From Chitinophagaceae bacterium (GTDB lineage: Bacteria > Bacteroidota > Bacteroidia > Chitinophagales > Chitinophagaceae): 64,000 nt of DNA. The notes under the pieces were generated by a model that was not told the DNA's origin, made no database searches, and saw only the letters and a list, made by a program, of their open reading frames with translations. Numbering within the stretch: the first letter of the stretch is position 1; every line of letters starts with the position of its first letter. The position numbers and the translations under genes were made by a program. This document shows, piece after piece, positions 56,038-64,000 of the stretch. The stretch covers positions 1 through 64,000 of the forward strand of contig CANCEU010000008.1 of assembly GCA_947375185.1 (NCBI GenBank), given 5' to 3'.

Positions 56038-57048
56038 ATGCAACCAATTGAAACCTTTTTTCCTTTTTTAAATAAGCCTTTTAAGGCTGTTATTACCTGT
56101 CACCAAAAACCTGATGGTGATGCAATGGGTTCAACTTTGTCCCTTTATCATTTTTTGAAGTCCTTAGGTCATAATGTTACCGTAATTTCTCCAACCAATT
56201 GGGCTCAATTTTTAGATTGGATGCCAGGAGTAGAAGAAGTAATTGATTTTGAAGCAAATAGGGAATTGTCTACACAATTGGTAAATGACGCTGATTATAT
56301 ATTTTGTTTGGATTTTAATATTCTACACAGAACTAAAAATTTAGAACCCGTTATAGCAGCTTCGAATGCACTTAAAATATTAATTGATCATCATCAACAA
56401 CCTGACACACCTAATTTCCATTACGGAATTAGCGACGTCAAAATGAGTTCCACTTGTGAAATGATTTATGATTTCATTGTACAATCAGGCCACAGCAATT
56501 TGATTAATTTAGATATTGCCACTTGTCTTTATACTGGATTAATGACTGATACTGGTTCCTTTAGATTTCCTTCAACAACAGCATCAGTGCATAAAATTGT
56601 AGCACATCTTAAAGAACTTGGTTTGCAGCATTCTAAAATTCATGAAAACATTTATGACCAAGGTAGCGAAGCTAGGTTGAAATTTATGGGCAACGCTTTC
56701 TTAAATAGAATGCAAGTTTTTCCAGAATTAAATGCTGCAATGATGTCTATTCCCAAAACAGACATCTACCGTTTTGATCTTAAAACGGGTGACACCGAGG
56801 GATTAGTTAACTATTTGTTATCAATTAGAGGAATACGATTTGCGGCAATTGTAATTGATAGGGAAGAAGAAAGAAAATGGAGCTTTAGGAGTAAAGGTTC
56901 CTTTGATGTCAATATCTTTGCAAGAACTCATTTTGAAGGTGGTGGACATGCAAATGCTGCAGGCGGCCGTTCATCAAAATCGGTAGATGAAACTGCTGAT
57001 GATTTTAAAAATATTATCCAAGAATATAAAACACAATTAACACAATAA
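56038..57048 (+). CDS. nrnA: Oligoribonuclease / PAP phosphatase NrnA (DHH-DHHA1)
   Basis: 336 aa. The DHH domain has CHQKPDGDAMGS (D-x-D type), CLDFN and the DHH triad in LIDHHQQPD. The DHHA1 domain ends with the GGGHANAAGG substrate loop. The enzyme degrades nanoRNA and 3'-phosphoadenosine 5'-phosphate (pAp); in Bacteroidota it replaces Orn. It shares a tight gap (seven bases) with the FKBP gene, so they are co-transcribed. Confidence 0.93.
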   Translation: MQPIETFFPFLNKPFKAVITCHQKPDGDAMGSTLSLYHFLKSLGHNVTVISPTNWAQFLDWMPGVEEVIDFEANRELSTQLVNDADYIFCLDFNILHRTKNLEPVIAASNALKILIDHHQQPDTPNFHYGISDVKMSSTCEMIYDFIVQSGHSNLINLDIATCLYTGLMTDTGSFRFPSTTASVHKIVAHLKELGLQHSKIHENIYDQGSEARLKFMGNAFLNRMQVFPELNAAMMSIPKTDIYRFDLKTGDTEGLVNYLLSIRGIRFAAIVIDREEERKWSFRSKGSFDVNIFARTHFEGGGHANAAGGRSSKSVDETADDFKNIIQEYKTQLTQ

Positions 57049-57055
57049 ACAAAAA

Positions 57056-58000
57056 ATGATAAAATCTACATTAAAGTTCGTCGCTGCTATTGTATTGTTT
57101 GCAAGCTGTAATCAATTCGAAAAAGCGCCATCAGGTATGCTTTACAAAATCACTCGCGGGAGTGGTAATGAAAAACCATTAGCTCAAGGTCAATTTGTAA
57201 AATTAAATATTGAGTACAGACTAAAATCAAAAGATTCATTATTGCAATCTAATGTTGGTCATATCCCAGCATATTTACCAATCGATACTAGTAAATTAAG
57301 CAGTTCTAAATATGAATTTTTAGAAGTACTTATGAAAGCTAGAAAAGGTGATAAAATTGAGTTTAATTTAAGTTTAGATACTTTAGTTAAATTAAATGCT
57401 ATTCAATTAAATAATATTTTCAAAGCTGGAGATATAATTGTTGGAAAAGTTGAAGTCTTAAATGTATTTAATCAAGAAACTCAAGTTGCTGATGATTATA
57501 AAAAAGAACAAAAAGAGGAAACGAACAGAGAAATCAAAGCCATTGAAGATTATTTAGCTAAAAATAAAATTAAAGCAACTAAAACTCCAGAAGGTGTGTT
57601 TGTTGTAATTAAAGAAGCTGGGGATGTAAATGCTAAAATTGATTCTTCAAAAGAAGTAAGTGTATTTTACAAAGGCTATACTTTAAAAGGTGAAGTTTTT
57701 GATACAAATATAAAATCAAGAGATACTGCATCTAAACCTTATGAAGTAAATTTGGGTACAGGTACCGTTATTCCTGGCTGGGAAATTGGACTTCCATATT
57801 TCACAAAAGGTGGAAAAGGGTCTATTTATGTTCCTGCAATGTTAGCATATGGACCTCAAGCAAATGGACCAATTAAAGCTTACGAAAATTTAGCTTTTGA
57901 TATTGAAATAAAAGATGTGAATAATAAAAAACCAGTTGCTCCAATGCCAAACTTAATGAATGGTGGTCAATATGGTGGAAATCCACATGCTCGTCAATAG
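57056..58000 (+). CDS. FKBP-type peptidyl-prolyl isomerase lipoprotein (two FKBP-like domains)
   Basis: 314 aa. A lipoprotein signal (hydrophobic stretch then LFASC|NQF) is followed by a degenerate first FKBP-like domain (about residues 28-140; GQFVKLNIEYRL is its opening strand) and a better conserved second one (about 175-295; VSVFYKGYTLKGEVFDTN, GTVIPGWEIGLPYF and GSIYVPAMLAYGPQ). The second domain keeps the tryptophan and most of the hydrophobic pocket; the first lacks it. It folds exported proteins in the envelope. It follows nrnA by seven bases. Confidence 0.88.
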   Translation: MIKSTLKFVAAIVLFASCNQFEKAPSGMLYKITRGSGNEKPLAQGQFVKLNIEYRLKSKDSLLQSNVGHIPAYLPIDTSKLSSSKYEFLEVLMKARKGDKIEFNLSLDTLVKLNAIQLNNIFKAGDIIVGKVEVLNVFNQETQVADDYKKEQKEETNREIKAIEDYLAKNKIKATKTPEGVFVVIKEAGDVNAKIDSSKEVSVFYKGYTLKGEVFDTNIKSRDTASKPYEVNLGTGTVIPGWEIGLPYFTKGGKGSIYVPAMLAYGPQANGPIKAYENLAFDIEIKDVNNKKPVAPMPNLMNGGQYGGNPHARQ

Positions 58001-58035
58001 TATTGTATAAATTGACTTACACAAACTTTTCATTA

Positions 58036-58068
58036 CTCCTCGACATTAAATTGTCGGGGAGTTTTTTT
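58036..58068. terminator. Terminator between FKBP and folP genes
   Basis: CTCCTCGACA pairs with TGTCGGGGAG (one T-G pair) across a six-base loop, followed by TTTTTTT. Confidence 0.8.
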
Positions 58069-58084
58069 AAAATTTAGTATTCAA

Positions 58085-58909
58085 TTAAATTAGATATGGA
58101 GATAATTCAATTACTTGTTTAGCCTCTTTAACATCATGCACTCTTAATATAGAAGCTCCATTTAATATACCAACTGTGTGTAATACAGTCGATCCATTTA
58201 AGGCTTCCGCAGCAGTGATATTTAAAGTTTTATAAATTGAAGATTTTCGTGACACGCCAAGTAATATAGGTAGTTCGATTAATTCAAGTTTTTTGAGTTC
58301 TTTTACAATTGTGAAATTGTCCACAACACTTTTGCCAAATCCAAATCCAGGATCTATTATCCAATTTGTTATCCCTTTGTCGGCAAGTGTCATTTTTTTA
58401 TGAATAAAATAGCTAACTAAATCTTGTATTATAGCTGTTCTTTCAGGGATAATATGCATTGAATTTTGATCACCAGTAATATGCATGCCAACATATGCAG
58501 CTTGATAATCAGCGACTACCTTCAACATATTTTCATCAAAATTTCCGCAACTAATATCATTTACAATTTGAGCCCCTGCCTTTAAAGCTGCTTCGGCAAC
58601 TTTACTATGATAAGTGTCAATTGAAATTAGCGTCTTGGGAAAGCTTGCATGTATTGCTTCGATAATTGGTAATACATTGGTTAATTCTTGTTGTGGAGTA
58701 TGTAAACTAGCTCCTGGTCTTGTACTTTGGCCACCAATATCTATAATACTGGCTCCTTCCTGAATGAATTCCCTTGCTTTATCAATGGCCCAAAGGACAT
58801 TATTTACCCTACTAGCTTCATAAAAAGAATCATCGGTAGCGTTCATTATTGCCATTATTTGCGGGGACTGAAATTCCCATATTTGGCCTTTAGTAACAAT
58901 TTTGAACAT
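58085..58909 (-). CDS. folP: Dihydropteroate synthase
   Basis: 274 aa, TIM-barrel. The substrate loops are present: AIMNATDDSFYE (family N-x-T-x-DSF), DIGGQSTRPGAS, DPGFGFGKS and VSRKSSIY. A histidine near the C-terminus (LRVHDV) completes the site. It joins p-aminobenzoate to the pterin in folate synthesis and is the sulfonamide target. The loop reads TDDSF where most enzymes have TPDSF. It is divergent from the DUF1599 gene. Confidence 0.94.
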   Translation of the reverse strand: MFKIVTKGQIWEFQSPQIMAIMNATDDSFYEASRVNNVLWAIDKAREFIQEGASIIDIGGQSTRPGASLHTPQQELTNVLPIIEAIHASFPKTLISIDTYHSKVAEAALKAGAQIVNDISCGNFDENMLKVVADYQAAYVGMHITGDQNSMHIIPERTAIIQDLVSYFIHKKMTLADKGITNWIIDPGFGFGKSVVDNFTIVKELKKLELIELPILLGVSRKSSIYKTLNITAAEALNGSTVLHTVGILNGASILRVHDVKEAKQVIELSPYLI

Positions 58910-58988
58910 AGTTTTATTTTAAGTACGTTATGCAGTATCTTGCAACTGTTCAAAGTTATTAACTAACCACGAAATTTGTACTTTTTTC

Positions 58989-59534
58989 ATGAGCCAAACT
59001 TCTTCACAATTTGATCAGGCAATAGCCTCTTGTAGTGATATTTTTATTAAAAAAACGAAAGATTACGGAACTGCTTGGAGAGTTTTGCGCATAATATCCG
59101 TAGTAGATCAAATTTTTATTAAAGCATTAAGAATTAGAACTATACAAGATTTAGGTACTCAAAAAGTAGGGGATGATATTAAAGATGAATTTAAAGGCAT
59201 AATAAATTATGCTGTAATTGGATTGATTCAATTACAATTAAATGATCCAAAAGTAGAAGATCTTCCTGTTGACGAAGTGCAACATTTATATCATAAATAT
59301 GTTGATTTTGCAAAGTCCACTATGTTGGATAAAAATCATGACTACGGTGAAGCGTGGAGAGATATGAGTCAAGAAAGTTTTGCAGATTTAATATTAGTTA
59401 AATTATTGCGTATTCGTCAAATCTTAAACAATGATGGAAAAACTTTAATCAGCGAAGGAATTGATGCTAACTTTGTTGATATTTTAAATTACGCGGCATT
59501 TGCACTCATTCTAATTGATGAGGGTAAACACTAA
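58989..59534 (+). CDS. DUF1599 (nucleotide-modification-associated domain 1) protein, internally duplicated
   Basis: 181 aa. The two halves look alike: KTKDYGTAWR (22-31) and KNHDYGEAWR (115-124), IKALRIRTI (44-52) and VKLLRIRQI (137-145), then IINYAVIGLI and ILNYAAFALI. The offset is about 93 residues in each case, so this is a tandem duplication. The domain (PF07659) is related to phage nucleotide-modification genes and perhaps to MazG-like all-alpha pyrophosphatases. Its reaction is unknown. It is divergent from folP and followed after 23 bases by the DoxX/BT_3928 gene. Confidence 0.85.
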   Translation: MSQTSSQFDQAIASCSDIFIKKTKDYGTAWRVLRIISVVDQIFIKALRIRTIQDLGTQKVGDDIKDEFKGIINYAVIGLIQLQLNDPKVEDLPVDEVQHLYHKYVDFAKSTMLDKNHDYGEAWRDMSQESFADLILVKLLRIRQILNNDGKTLISEGIDANFVDILNYAAFALILIDEGKH

Positions 59535-59557
59535 TTTTTTTTAAAAACATCAATTAT

Positions 59558-60631
59558 ATGCAATCATTTTTAAAAATATTGCGTTGGAGTGTTGGCTTGT
59601 TATTTATTTTTTCTGGATTAATAAAAGCCAATGATCCTTTGGGGTTAAGTTATAAAATGCAAGAGTTTTTTGATGTATGGGGTATGTCTTTTTTATCAGA
59701 CTATACACTTGGTTTTGCAATTTTTATGAATGTTTTAGAAATTGTTACTGGTATTGCTTTAATTATCAAATTTCCATACAAGCAAACATTGTGGCTGTTG
59801 CTGGGATTAATTGTCTTTTTCACATTCCTAACTGGGTACGCATTATTTTCAGGTAAAATTAAAACTTGTGGTTGTTTTGGAGATTGTATCCCTTTGACCC
59901 CTAAGATGTCCTTCATAAAAGATATTATTTTATTTGTTTCAATTGTTATTCTATTAATTAATCAGCAAAAAGTTAAAACTAAAATACATAAAGCCTTAGG
60001 TGTATTCGTTTTGTTGATTTCAATTGCAGGAGTTGGTTTTGGACAACAATATGTATTAGCACACTTGCCAATTATTGATTGCTTACCATATAAAATAGGT
60101 AATGATATAGTTGAAAAAATGAAATTGCCTGCAGGTGCAGTCCCTGATAGTATTTCAATTCAAATGGAATTCGAAAAAAACGGAAAATCTTATTTGTTTG
60201 ACGCGAATCATTTTCCTGACAATTTTGACGCTACTTATAATTTTAAAAGTAGGAAAGAAGTGGTTGTTCAAAAAGGAAATGGTTTCAAGGCGGCAATTGA
60301 CGACTTTAGTCTAAATTCAGTGTATACAAATAGCGATACAAGTATGGCATTGTTCACTACAAATACACCTTATGTTTTGGTGTTTGCGGGTAACATTAAT
60401 TCTTCCATTTCTTGGGATTTATTATTATCAGAATTACATAAAAAATACAAACTTGTATATATCGTAACTGCAGATAAATCAAATGCATTAAATCAATTCC
60501 CTAAAGAAAACATTCTATTAGGGGATATTACCATGATTAAAACAGCTGCAAGAGTTTGGCCATCTGTAGTGGTGATGAATGGTTCAACTATTATGCAGAA
60601 GCAATCCTATTTGGACTTCTTAAAAAAATAG
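59558..60631 (+). CDS. BT_3928-family DoxX-like membrane protein with C-terminal thioredoxin-like region
   Basis: 357 aa. The N-terminal half has four hydrophobic helices of the DoxX/MauE type (RWSVGLLFIFSGLIKANDP is the first) with the KTCGCFGDCIPL cysteine motif in the loop after the third, typical of redox-linked MauE-like proteins. The C-terminal half (about residues 180-357) is soluble and has a thioredoxin-like strand order (YVLVFAGNI, LVYIVTAD, VWPSVVVMNG) but no CxxC. The protein probably takes part in envelope thiol chemistry. Its partner is not known. Confidence 0.8.
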   Translation: MQSFLKILRWSVGLLFIFSGLIKANDPLGLSYKMQEFFDVWGMSFLSDYTLGFAIFMNVLEIVTGIALIIKFPYKQTLWLLLGLIVFFTFLTGYALFSGKIKTCGCFGDCIPLTPKMSFIKDIILFVSIVILLINQQKVKTKIHKALGVFVLLISIAGVGFGQQYVLAHLPIIDCLPYKIGNDIVEKMKLPAGAVPDSISIQMEFEKNGKSYLFDANHFPDNFDATYNFKSRKEVVVQKGNGFKAAIDDFSLNSVYTNSDTSMALFTTNTPYVLVFAGNINSSISWDLLLSELHKKYKLVYIVTADKSNALNQFPKENILLGDITMIKTAARVWPSVVVMNGSTIMQKQSYLDFLKK

Positions 60632-60647
60632 AATTTTAATTCATTGA

Positions 60648-60655
60648 TAATTTTG
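60648..60655 (+). promoter_or_regulatory. Candidate -7 element for the CBS gene
   Basis: TAATTTTG matches TAnnTTTG, 31 bases before the ATG at 60687. The -33 region has no TTTG at the expected place. Confidence 0.4.
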
Positions 60656-60686
60656 TAACTTAGGTAACAACCTAAAACAAATTGTT

Positions 60687-61115
60687 ATGTCTAAGATTAA
60701 AGAAATTCTACAAAAAAAAGGGCCAGTATTTAATGTAGTAACTCCAGACACCAAAGTGGTTGAAGCATTAAATATAATGAAATCCGAGAATCTAAGTTAT
60801 GTAGTAGTTATGCAGGATACTAAATACCTAGGGATTATGTCTGAAAGAGATTACACACATAAAATTAAACTACAAGGGCGTCATTCTGAATCTACAACGG
60901 TCAAAGATATCATGTCTTCTGATTATCCAGTAATTGGGTACAATGAAGATTTGCAAAGATGTATGGTTTTAATGAATGTATATAAAACCAGATACTTGCC
61001 CATATTTGATGAGATGCAATTTCAGGGGATATTAACAATGAATGATTTAATGAGGGAGGTCATAGCTAAAGACGAACCATCTGCTCCTGGGACTGACAAT
61101 ATGTATGAGTTATAA
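60687..61115 (+). CDS. CBS-domain pair protein
   Basis: 142 aa and no other domain. Two CBS motifs are visible: TKVVEALNIMKSENLSYVVV with YLGIMSERDYTHK, then GYNEDLQRCMVLMNVYKTRYLP with FQGILTMNDLMREV. Such stand-alone pairs sense adenine nucleotides and control other proteins. The target is unknown. It converges with the DUF721 gene. Confidence 0.9.
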   Translation: MSKIKEILQKKGPVFNVVTPDTKVVEALNIMKSENLSYVVVMQDTKYLGIMSERDYTHKIKLQGRHSESTTVKDIMSSDYPVIGYNEDLQRCMVLMNVYKTRYLPIFDEMQFQGILTMNDLMREVIAKDEPSAPGTDNMYEL

Positions 61116-61134
61116 TTAATAATTAATTGCGGAA

Positions 61135-61416
61135 CTATTTTATAATCACCTCATTAATCATATTTTCACCCATCTTTTCATTTACCCTTTCTATAATTTG
61201 TATTTTCTGAAAGCCCAATTCATTTTTTAAAGGACCAATATTTGTTTCGATAAATAATTTCTTATCGAATATGTAAATCTTGTTGGTATACTTTGCAATG
61301 GTTGTGCCCATTATTTCAGACCAAACTTCTTCGATTTGAGCAGCTCTAATTCCATTTTTTATTTTACTACTTTGAACAAATTGTTTCAAAGCATCGCCAA
61401 TTTTAAATAATGCCAT
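61135..61416 (-). CDS. DUF721 / DciA-like protein
   Basis: 93 aa. A KH-like fold is suggested by IGDALKQFVQSSKIKNGI, then VWSEIMGTTIAKYTNKIYI and LFIETNIGPLKNELGF. DciA loads the replicative helicase DnaB in bacteria that lack DnaC. It lies 21 bases downstream of recF on the same strand, a common arrangement in Bacteroidota, which supports a replication role. Confidence 0.85.
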   Translation of the reverse strand: MALFKIGDALKQFVQSSKIKNGIRAAQIEEVWSEIMGTTIAKYTNKIYIFDKKLFIETNIGPLKNELGFQKIQIIERVNEKMGENMINEVIIK

Positions 61417-61437
61417 AGGGTTGCAATTTAATGTTTT

Positions 61438-62526
61438 TTAATTTCCAATTTCCACTAATTGATAACTATCTAAATGCTTGCCTAGCAACACACCAACTCT
61501 TTCCTTGTGCGTATCTGTTATAAATACTTGGCCATCAGTTGAATTGCTTACCCAGGAAAGAAGTTGTATCATTCTTTGTTCATCTAGTTTTTCAAATATA
61601 TCATCCATTAAAAGGATTGGTGTAAACCCTTTGTTTACTTTTATTAATTCCCACTCTGCTAATCTTATTGCAAATAATAAACTTTTCCTTTGACCTTGTG
61701 AAGCTTCTTGCTTAAATACTTGGCCTTGAATTGTTATTATCAAATCGTCTTTATGTATACCTACATTAGTTCTTTGTAATATTTTGTCCTTAGCTATTGA
61801 GTTAACTAATAATATTGAAAAAGAATCTTGTTGTAATTGTGATTGATATTGAATATGAATTTGATCTTTTTGACCAGCAATATTTTCATATAAATTTAAT
61901 ATAGCAGGCAAATAACTTTCAATTAGTTCCGTTCGATATTTAAAAATAATGTCCCCATTAATTACCAATTGCTCATTTATAGTTTCTAATAATAGTGGGT
62001 CTAAAATGCCTGTCTCATTTGCTTGCTTCAATAAACTATTTCTTTGCACTAAAACCTTATTATAAACAATCAAATGTTTTAAATAGTCAGGATGCATTTG
62101 TGACAAAAGACTATCCATCAATTTTCTTCGTTCTTCACTAGCACCTGTAATAATTTGCACATCATCTGGTGCAATCATTACACATGGAATTTTGCCAATA
62201 TGTTGTGATAATTTTGTGTAAGCTTCTTGATCGTAATAAAATTCTTTTTTTAAATTTTCACGGAGTATACAGGTGATTGGAGTAATATCCCCATCTATTT
62301 CATATTTACCTTCCACCCTCATCCCTTGGTGGGCGTGATGCACATTTTGGGCATCTGGTCTATTAAAGTAACTTTTAGTAAATGACAAATAATAAATGGC
62401 GTCTAAAACATTCGTTTTACCTGTGCCATTTGGCCCAACAATACCTACAATTCTATCTGTAAATACAAATTGCTTTTGTATGTAGTTCCTAAATTGAATT
62501 AAAGAAAGTTGTTGGAGCCTTACCAT
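61438..62526 (-). CDS. recF: DNA replication and repair protein RecF
   Basis: 362 aa from the ATG at 62526 (MVRLQQLSLIQFRNY, the usual family start); the open frame has another ATG five codons upstream. The Walker A motif is VGPNGTGKTNVLDAIYYL, the signature region is ASQGQRKSLLFAIRLAEW, and Walker B is PILLMDDIFEKLDEQR. RecF loads RecA at gaps. It is divergent from pyrR with only 50 bases between them. Confidence 0.95.
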   Translation of the reverse strand: MVRLQQLSLIQFRNYIQKQFVFTDRIVGIVGPNGTGKTNVLDAIYYLSFTKSYFNRPDAQNVHHAHQGMRVEGKYEIDGDITPITCILRENLKKEFYYDQEAYTKLSQHIGKIPCVMIAPDDVQIITGASEERRKLMDSLLSQMHPDYLKHLIVYNKVLVQRNSLLKQANETGILDPLLLETINEQLVINGDIIFKYRTELIESYLPAILNLYENIAGQKDQIHIQYQSQLQQDSFSILLVNSIAKDKILQRTNVGIHKDDLIITIQGQVFKQEASQGQRKSLLFAIRLAEWELIKVNKGFTPILLMDDIFEKLDEQRMIQLLSWVSNSTDGQVFITDTHKERVGVLLGKHLDSYQLVEIGN

Positions 62527-62576
62527 GGGTGCAAAATACATAAGAAAAAGCTGTATTTTTATTCAAATTTTAAGGA

Positions 62577-63101
62577 ATGACCCTAATAAGTGAGCAACAG
62601 CTTCCAAGTATCGTAAAAAGGCTTGCCCATCAAATTTTAGAGACCTATCCTGGGTTAAATAATGCCGTTATTGTCGGCTTGCAACCAAGAGGGGTATTTT
62701 TAAGTGATCGTATCGTTGCAGCCTTGCATCAGGAACTTCCAGCTGAGCAGGTTATATATGGTAAATTAGATATTACATTTTATCGTGATGATATTAGAAG
62801 GGAACTACATGTAGCTACCCAAACTGACTTACCTTTTAGTATTGAGGGCAAAACAGTGATTCTAATTGACGATGTATTATTTACGGGAAGAACCATCAGA
62901 GCAGCTTTAGATGCTTTATTATCATTTGGCCGTCCATCAAAAGTTGCTTTATGTGTATTAGTAGATAGAAAGCCGAGTAGGGAACTACCAATTCAGCCCG
63001 ATTTTTCAGGAAAAGAAATGGACACCATGACACCTTGTAAAGTCAAAGTTCGTTGGAAGGAAAATGATGGGGTAGACGACGTAATTTTGATTGTTGAATA
63101 A
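62577..63101 (+). CDS. pyrR: PyrR bifunctional pyr regulator / uracil phosphoribosyltransferase
   Basis: 174 aa. The PRPP-binding motif VILIDDVLFTGRTIRAAL is intact, as are GLQPRGVFLSDRI and LDITFYRDDIRR, which identify PyrR. The usual VDRGHRELPI reads VDRKPSRELPI, with one extra residue and the histidine lost. In Firmicutes it binds UMP-loaded pyr mRNA and attenuates it; in other bacteria it often acts only as an enzyme. Here there is almost no leader (50 bases to recF). It is followed after 22 bases by pyrB. Confidence 0.92.
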   Translation: MTLISEQQLPSIVKRLAHQILETYPGLNNAVIVGLQPRGVFLSDRIVAALHQELPAEQVIYGKLDITFYRDDIRRELHVATQTDLPFSIEGKTVILIDDVLFTGRTIRAALDALLSFGRPSKVALCVLVDRKPSRELPIQPDFSGKEMDTMTPCKVKVRWKENDGVDDVILIVE

Positions 63102-63123
63102 ATTATATTAATTTCGTTTTTTA

Positions 63124-64000
63124 ATGGCACTATCTACCAAACATCTTCTTGGTATTAAAGACCTCAATACTGAGGATATTCAACTTATTTTATCTACTGC
63201 AGGTCAATTTAAAGAGGTTTTACAAAGACCCGTAAAAAAGGTTCCCAGTTTAAGGGATGTTAATATCGTTAACCTTTTTTATGAAAATTCAACAAGAACT
63301 AGAATTTCATTTGAATTAGCGGAAAGACGCTTATCAGCAGATGTAGTCAATTTTACGGTTTCAAGTTCATCAGCTGCCAAAGGCGAAACTTTACTAGATA
63401 CTGTAAACAACATATTAAGTATGAAGGTGGATATGGTGGTTATGAGGCATAGCGCTTCAGGAGCTCCCCACTTTTTAGCTAAACATATTGATGCAGCTAT
63501 TATAAATGCGGGTGATGGTATTAACGAACATCCAACTCAAGCCTTATTAGACGCATTCTCGATGCTTGAAAAATTTGGTTCTCTTAAAGGTTTAAAAGTG
63601 GCCATTTTAGGAGATATCATGCATAGCAGAGTTGCTTTGAGTAATATCTATCTTCTTAAAAAAATGGGTGCTGAAGTAATGGTTTCTGGACCACCCACTT
63701 TGATTCCTAAATATTTACAAGAAGCAATGGATATTAAGGTCGAATACAATCTTGACAAAGCATTGGCTTGGTGTGATGTTGCTAATGTGCTTAGAATTCA
63801 ATTAGAGCGTCAAAATCAGCCTTTATTTTCTTCATTAAGAGAATATAACTTAGCTTATGGGATAACGATGGATCGCCTTCTAAAGCTTAATAAAGAAATT
63901 GTAATAATGCATCCTGGCCCAATAAATAGGGGGGTCGAAATGGATAGTGATGTTGCAGATAGCAAACATTCTATCATTTTAGATCAAGTTGAGAATGGTG
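63124..64000 (+). CDS. pyrB: Aspartate carbamoyltransferase catalytic chain (PyrB), C-terminus outside window
   Basis: The 292 codons seen start at ATG 63124 and stay open to the window end. The carbamoyl-phosphate site is FYENSTRTRISFE with STRTR. SSSSAAKGET, MRHSASGAPH, NAGDGINEHPTQALLD and HPGPINRGVEM are the further signatures, all intact. It condenses carbamoyl phosphate with aspartate. A catalytic chain near a pseudo-dihydroorotase in the same genome recalls the class A (PyrB-PyrC') complex. The neighbours to the right are not seen. Confidence 0.95.
   Translation, partial: MALSTKHLLGIKDLNTEDIQLILSTAGQFKEVLQRPVKKVPSLRDVNIVNLFYENSTRTRISFELAERRLSADVVNFTVSSSSAAKGETLLDTVNNILSMKVDMVVMRHSASGAPHFLAKHIDAAIINAGDGINEHPTQALLDAFSMLEKFGSLKGLKVAILGDIMHSRVALSNIYLLKKMGAEVMVSGPPTLIPKYLQEAMDIKVEYNLDKALAWCDVANVLRIQLERQNQPLFSSLREYNLAYGITMDRLLKLNKEIVIMHPGPINRGVEMDSDVADSKHSIILDQVENG

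Overview
The window looks like a piece of chromosome from a low-GC (about one third G+C by eye) member of the Bacteroidota, most likely the Chitinophagia/Chitinophagaceae. Reasons: promoters of the TAnnTTTG (-7) type; Bacteroidota-typical families (TonB-dependent receptor with a CarboxypepD_reg-like N-terminus, HU-CCDC81-type protein, BT_3928-type DoxX protein, DUF4199, GlmU-like nucleotidyltransferase with hexapeptide repeats, fused SpmAB-type protein, DUF1343/NamZ-like protein); and topoisomerase IV genes of the ParE/ParC type seen in that phylum. The lineage call is inferred from gene content, not from a marker tree.

Layout. Positions 1-3,100 are the end of an integrative element: a cut-off gene, a small HTH (excisionase-like) gene, an unrecognised 292-aa gene and an IntDOT-type tyrosine recombinase, stopping just short of the 3' end of a tRNA-Arg(TCT). 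From 3.2 kb onward the window is ordinary chromosome. 3.2-8.7 kb: TcdA, an Asp-box propeller protein, a YciI-like protein, tRNA-Val(TAC), a THUMP RNA methyltransferase, a divergent NamZ-like protein and a YkgJ-type cysteine-cluster protein. 8.7-16.5 kb: a co-directional run parE - DUF1835 - cupin - parC - cvfB-like - thiolase. 16.5-27.2 kb: YtxJ, a DEDDh exonuclease, a polyprenyl-phosphate mannosyltransferase, a TonB receptor, an S9 peptidase, a lipoyl E2 enzyme, CinA and a thioesterase. 27.3-33.5 kb: a tight four-gene run (1004-aa TPR protein, plugless outer-membrane barrel, HU-CCDC81 membrane protein, methyltransferase). 33.6-45.4 kb: glutamine cyclotransferase, YchF, SpmAB-like, EVE, LutA-like, TPR anchor, PdhA, PruA, GlmU-like, TpiA, LepA.

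45.4-51.4 kb is a leftward run for cell-surface sugars (gmhB, gmhA, GT4, GT2, DUF4199) headed by a dihydroorotase homologue that has lost almost all its metal ligands. 51.8-64 kb: KatG, DEAD-box helicase, Ndk, NrnA, FKBP lipoprotein, FolP, a duplicated DUF1599 protein, a DoxX/BT_3928 protein, a CBS protein, DciA-like DUF721, RecF, and the start of a pyrimidine operon (pyrR-pyrB, cut by the window end).

Most of the window is housekeeping. The signals most worth following are the non-catalytic dihydroorotase (a candidate structural partner of PyrB), the integrative element with its unknown cargo and unusual recombinase active site, the TPR/barrel/HU operon, the internally duplicated DUF1599 protein, and a set of promoters placed so close to the start codon that the mRNAs should be leaderless. 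I did not find a CRISPR array, insertion sequence, rRNA operon or recognisable defence island.
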